Shown one piece after another: positions 17,319 through 19,115 of a stretch of DNA of 19,115 nt (position 1 is the stretch's first letter; each line of letters begins with the position of its first letter). Under the pieces are notes generated by a model. It was not told the origin of the DNA. It ran no database searches and saw nothing but the letters and a program-made list of their open reading frames with translations. A program made the position numbers and the translations under genes. Source of the DNA: Geminicoccus sp035556675. Its GTDB lineage: Bacteria; Pseudomonadota; Alphaproteobacteria; Geminicoccales; Geminicoccaceae. The stretch spans positions 1 through 19,115 of the forward strand of contig NZ_DATMFZ010000196.1 of the NCBI RefSeq assembly GCF_035556675.1, read 5' to 3'.

Positions 17319-17977
17319 CGGTGGCAGACGTTGCAGTCGTCGAGCTTGGCAGGCTCGATGCCGTGGGCCTTCACCATGGCCTGGCCATACGCTTCGTGGG
17401 CCTTCGGGTCCCAGTCCGACCAGTCCATGCGGGTGACCTGATCGGGTGGCCGGAGGTTCGGAGCCGGGTCACGATGGCAGTCCAGGCACCAACTCATCTG
17501 GAACGGTCGGGCTCGTGCCAACAGTGGCATCCGGTCGACGCGCCCGTGGCAGGTGACGCAGGGGACACCACGGTCGATGTGGATCGCGTGGTTGAAGTAG
17601 ACATAGTCCGGCACCCGCGCGACCCGCTGCCAGGGGATCGGGCGTCCCGTGGCCAGGCTCTGCCGCACCGGCTCCAGCATGGGCGCGCCCGCCCAGATCT
17701 GCGAATGGCAGTTCATGCAGACATGGGTCGGCGGCAGCCCGGCCTGGGCGCTCGTCTCGACCCCGGTGTGACAGTACCGGCAGTCGATCCCCAGCCCGCC
17801 TACATGATGTTCATGGCTGAAGGGCACCGGCTGGTCGCGGACCCAGCCGACCATCGTCATGTAGCCCGATTCAGCATAGCCCCCCAGGAAGAGGCCGCCA
17901 GCCAGCACCGCCAATCCCGCGATCAGGACAGCCGCACGCAGTCGCGTGTCTGCCGAAGCGGTGAAGATCTGGGCCAT
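17315..17977 (-). CDS. actA: Alternative complex III subunit ActA, pentahaem cytochrome c
   Basis: A 220-residue protein with one N-terminal membrane helix (about 12-33) and five CxxCH haem sites: CRYCH (66-70), CMNCH (87-91), CVTCH (140-144), CLDCH (164-168) and CNVCH (215-219). Spaced histidines such as FSHEHH (53-58) and YFNHAIH (127-133) are the probable distal ligands. The family passes electrons from the ActB clusters to ActE or directly to the oxidase on the periplasmic side. It is the first gene of the respiratory operon. ATG at 17977 has GAGG only 3 bases upstream, and a perfect hairpin abuts this site. The gap to the HAD gene is 154 bp, so the operon promoter probably lies there or upstream of the HAD gene. 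Confidence 0.95.
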   Translation of the reverse strand: MAQIFTASADTRLRAAVLIAGLAVLAGGLFLGGYAESGYMTMVGWVRDQPVPFSHEHHVGGLGIDCRYCHTGVETSAQAGLPPTHVCMNCHSQIWAGAPMLEPVRQSLATGRPIPWQRVARVPDYVYFNHAIHIDRGVPCVTCHGRVDRMPLLARARPFQMSWCLDCHRDPAPNLRPPDQVTRMDWSDWDPKAHEAYGQAMVKAHGIEPAKLDDCNVCHR

Positions 17978-17983
17978 CTACCT

Positions 17984-18006
17984 CAAGCAGGCCACCTTCC
18001 TGCTTG
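17984..18006. promoter_or_regulatory. Perfect 8-bp inverted repeat directly upstream of the actA ribosome binding site
   Basis: Plus-strand arms CAAGCAGG (17984-17991) and CCTGCTTG (17999-18006) are exact reverse complements around a 7-base loop. On the transcript the hairpin would end at the first base of the GAGG ribosome binding site of actA. No T run follows, so it is not a standard terminator of the HAD gene. It may be a protein-binding site or a leader hairpin that tunes translation of the whole operon; both are inference. Confidence 0.5.
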
Positions 18007-18131
18007 CTCAACAATACGCTTGCGAAAAGGTTTCCACGCCCGTTCGTTGTCCCGGTTTTGGGGCCAGGCTGCCTCGGCTGCTGATGGGGTAGATCTCCAT
18101 AGACATCCCGTTCCTGCTTTGATCGGTTGGG

Positions 18132-18797
18132 TTACCGTCGTCCCAGAAGAGAGAGATCGTAGTTCCGCAAGAGATCCTTCGGATCCCGGTAGATCTCGGC
18201 GCAGCCGGCCCGACGTAGATCCGCTTCAGGAAAGCCTCCGCATAATAATCCGATTGTGACAATGCCGGCGGCACCGGCGGCTTCGGCGTCGTGTGGGGAA
18301 TCGCCGATCACCACAGCTTGGTCGGCCGGAATGGCCAAGCGCTTCAAGGCAGCCTGGAAGATGTCCGGAAACGGCTTGGATCGCTGGGCGTCGTCGGAGG
18401 AAGTTTTCTCACTGACCAGGCCGCGGACGCCGGCGATCTCCTCGAAACTGGCCAGCTCATCCTGCTTGGCCGACGAGGCGATGGCAGTTCGTTTGTCATC
18501 GGTCAGGATGCGCCGGAACAGGTCCGGTACACCAGCGAAGCCTCGCACCTTCGGCAGGCACTCCTGCTGGAACAGATGCTTGCGGAACTGCTCCATGTCC
18601 GCGCCCAGCCGGTCCACTTCCTCCTCGGACAAGAAGACCGGCATGAGTTGATCGCCACCCTTGCCTATCTGCGAGCGGATGGCCGTAAAGTCGATCTGAA
18701 AGCCGAACTGCGTAAAAGTGCGCTGCCAGGAGGCAGCGTGCAGATCGACGCTGTCGATCAGCGTGCCGTCCATGTCGAAGATGACAGCCGTGATCAT
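18132..18797 (-). CDS. HAD-superfamily hydrolase, phosphoglycolate-phosphatase-like
   Basis: A 221-residue cytoplasmic phosphatase of the HAD superfamily with a cap domain at about residues 15-85. Motif I is FDMDGTLIDS (nucleophile D8, acid D10). Motif II is AIASSAKQ (S108/S109), motif III lysine is K141 in SKPFPDIF, and motif IV is VIGDSPHDAEAA (D166, D170). The length and DMDGTLIDS start fit the Gph/beta-phosphoglucomutase-like group; the substrate cannot be told. ATG at 18797 has only a weak GGAA upstream. Three sampled 60-base lines give 52-63% G+C, lower than the respiratory operon. It is not overlapped by its neighbours and may be transcribed on its own. Confidence 0.92.
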   Translation of the reverse strand: MITAVIFDMDGTLIDSVDLHAASWQRTFTQFGFQIDFTAIRSQIGKGGDQLMPVFLSEEEVDRLGADMEQFRKHLFQQECLPKVRGFAGVPDLFRRILTDDKRTAIASSAKQDELASFEEIAGVRGLVSEKTSSDDAQRSKPFPDIFQAALKRLAIPADQAVVIGDSPHDAEAAGAAGIVTIGLLCGGFPEADLRRAGCAEIYRDPKDLLRNYDLSLLGRR

Positions 18798-18841
18798 GGT
18801 GGTTCCGATGCAGTGAGGGAGACGGCCTCTGCAACGATCTC

Positions 18842-18854
18842 ACGGTCTGACCGT
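18842..18854. promoter_or_regulatory. Palindrome upstream of the HAD gene, possible operator
   Basis: ACGGTC (18842-18847) and GACCGT (18849-18854) are exact reverse complements around a single T. The site lies 44-57 bases before the HAD start codon, a usual operator or promoter distance. A separate pair TGTCGGT (near 18869) and ACCGACA (near 18921) is also inverted in the same gap. No regulator gene is adjacent, so the function is unknown. Confidence 0.3.
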
Positions 18855-18943
18855 TCCATCGACGACCTGTCGGTAGGAGGTGCTAGCTGCCCATCTTCTT
18901 TTCATCTTCCATAATCTATCGACCGACACAGCATCGAACCGGT

Positions 18944-19115
18944 TTAGTCGTCAGTTGCCTGCTCCTGGGCTTCCCACTGCCACATCACCACCAGCCACCC
19001 TGCCTCCAGCCCCGCCACACCGTGCTGCCACAGCACCAGCTTGGCCGCGTGGCCAGCTGCGACCAGCGTGACTTGGCACAGCCGCGCCAGCCGCTCGGGC
19101 AGGGGGCCGGTACGT
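18944..19115 (-). CDS. C-terminal end of an unrecognised protein (partial)
   Basis: The minus strand is open from the right window edge for 56 codons to a TAA at 18944-18946. The translation contains VTLVAAGHAAKLVLWQHGVA and ends WQWEAQEQATDD. Codons end mostly in G or C (CTG, GTG, GCC, CAG), as in the accepted genes, which supports real coding. Hydrophobic stretches alternate with charged residues, but I recognise no domain. The start lies outside the window. The opposite strand also has a short open frame here, rich in proline and threonine and less convincing. Confidence 0.45.
   Translation of the reverse strand, partial: RTGPLPERLARLCQVTLVAAGHAAKLVLWQHGVAGLEAGWLVVMWQWEAQEQATDD

Noticed and set aside
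14508..17441. Very long plus-strand open frame (977 codons) opposite actB and part of actA
   Set aside because: It is the antisense shadow of a strongly supported iron-sulfur gene in high-GC DNA; its translation is low in hydrophobic structure and shows no domain.
18010..18060. Sigma-70 promoter for actA using TATTGT as -10
   Set aside because: No acceptable -35 box lies 16-18 bases upstream, so I could not support a promoter call.
18008..18274. Minus-strand 88-codon ORF overlapping the end of the HAD gene
   Set aside because: It lies in a different frame from the well-supported HAD gene and has no ribosome site or domain.
18880..19071. Plus-strand 63-codon ORF rich in Pro/Ala/Thr at the right edge
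   Set aside because: Low-complexity composition; the opposite strand has the better codon pattern.

Overview
The window looks like chromosomal DNA from a high-GC proteobacterium. Hand counts of sampled 60-base lines give about 62-82% G+C in the main genes. An alphaproteobacterium of the Rhodospirillales type is my best guess, from gene content and style only; I ran no search. Every gene I accept lies on the minus strand, so transcription runs from high to low coordinates. I see no rRNA, tRNA, CRISPR array or insertion sequence.

Right edge to 17978: a partial unrecognised ORF (18944-19115) and a HAD-family phosphatase (18132-18797). The phosphatase gene has visibly lower G+C than its neighbours. 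A 154-bp gap with a perfect hairpin separates it from the next operon.

17977 to 6118: one very compact 12-gene respiratory operon. It encodes alternative complex III, a quinol:electron-acceptor oxidoreductase unrelated to bc1: ActA pentaheme cytochrome, ActB iron-sulfur/CISM subunit, ActC, ActD, ActE monoheme lipoprotein and ActF. A small one-TM protein, a SCO-type copper chaperone and a caa3-type cytochrome c oxidase follow (CoxB with fused cytochrome c domain, CoxA, CoxC, small subunit IV). Nearly every junction is a 4-bp stop/start overlap. CoxA carries the YSHPxVY motif and lacks the D-channel glutamate, placing it in the A2 class of proton-pumping oxidases. Together these genes form a complete quinol-to-oxygen branch. 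The fused cytochrome domain of CoxB probably takes electrons directly from complex III.

6117 to 5792: a 326-bp non-coding stretch of lower G+C (about 56%). At its left end is a perfect inverted repeat just in front of the next operon.

5791 to 1: a second minus-strand operon, cut by the window edge. It holds a ROK-family repressor lacking the usual zinc motif, an M20 metallohydrolase, two tandem paralogous periplasmic binding proteins, a RbsC-type ABC permease interrupted by a one-base frameshift, and the start of a YhfX-type PLP-dependent racemase-like protein. The likely theme is repressor-controlled import and breakdown of an amino-acid-containing or acylated compound. The substrate cannot be read from the sequence, and no transporter ATPase is visible. 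This cassette is the least described part of the window.
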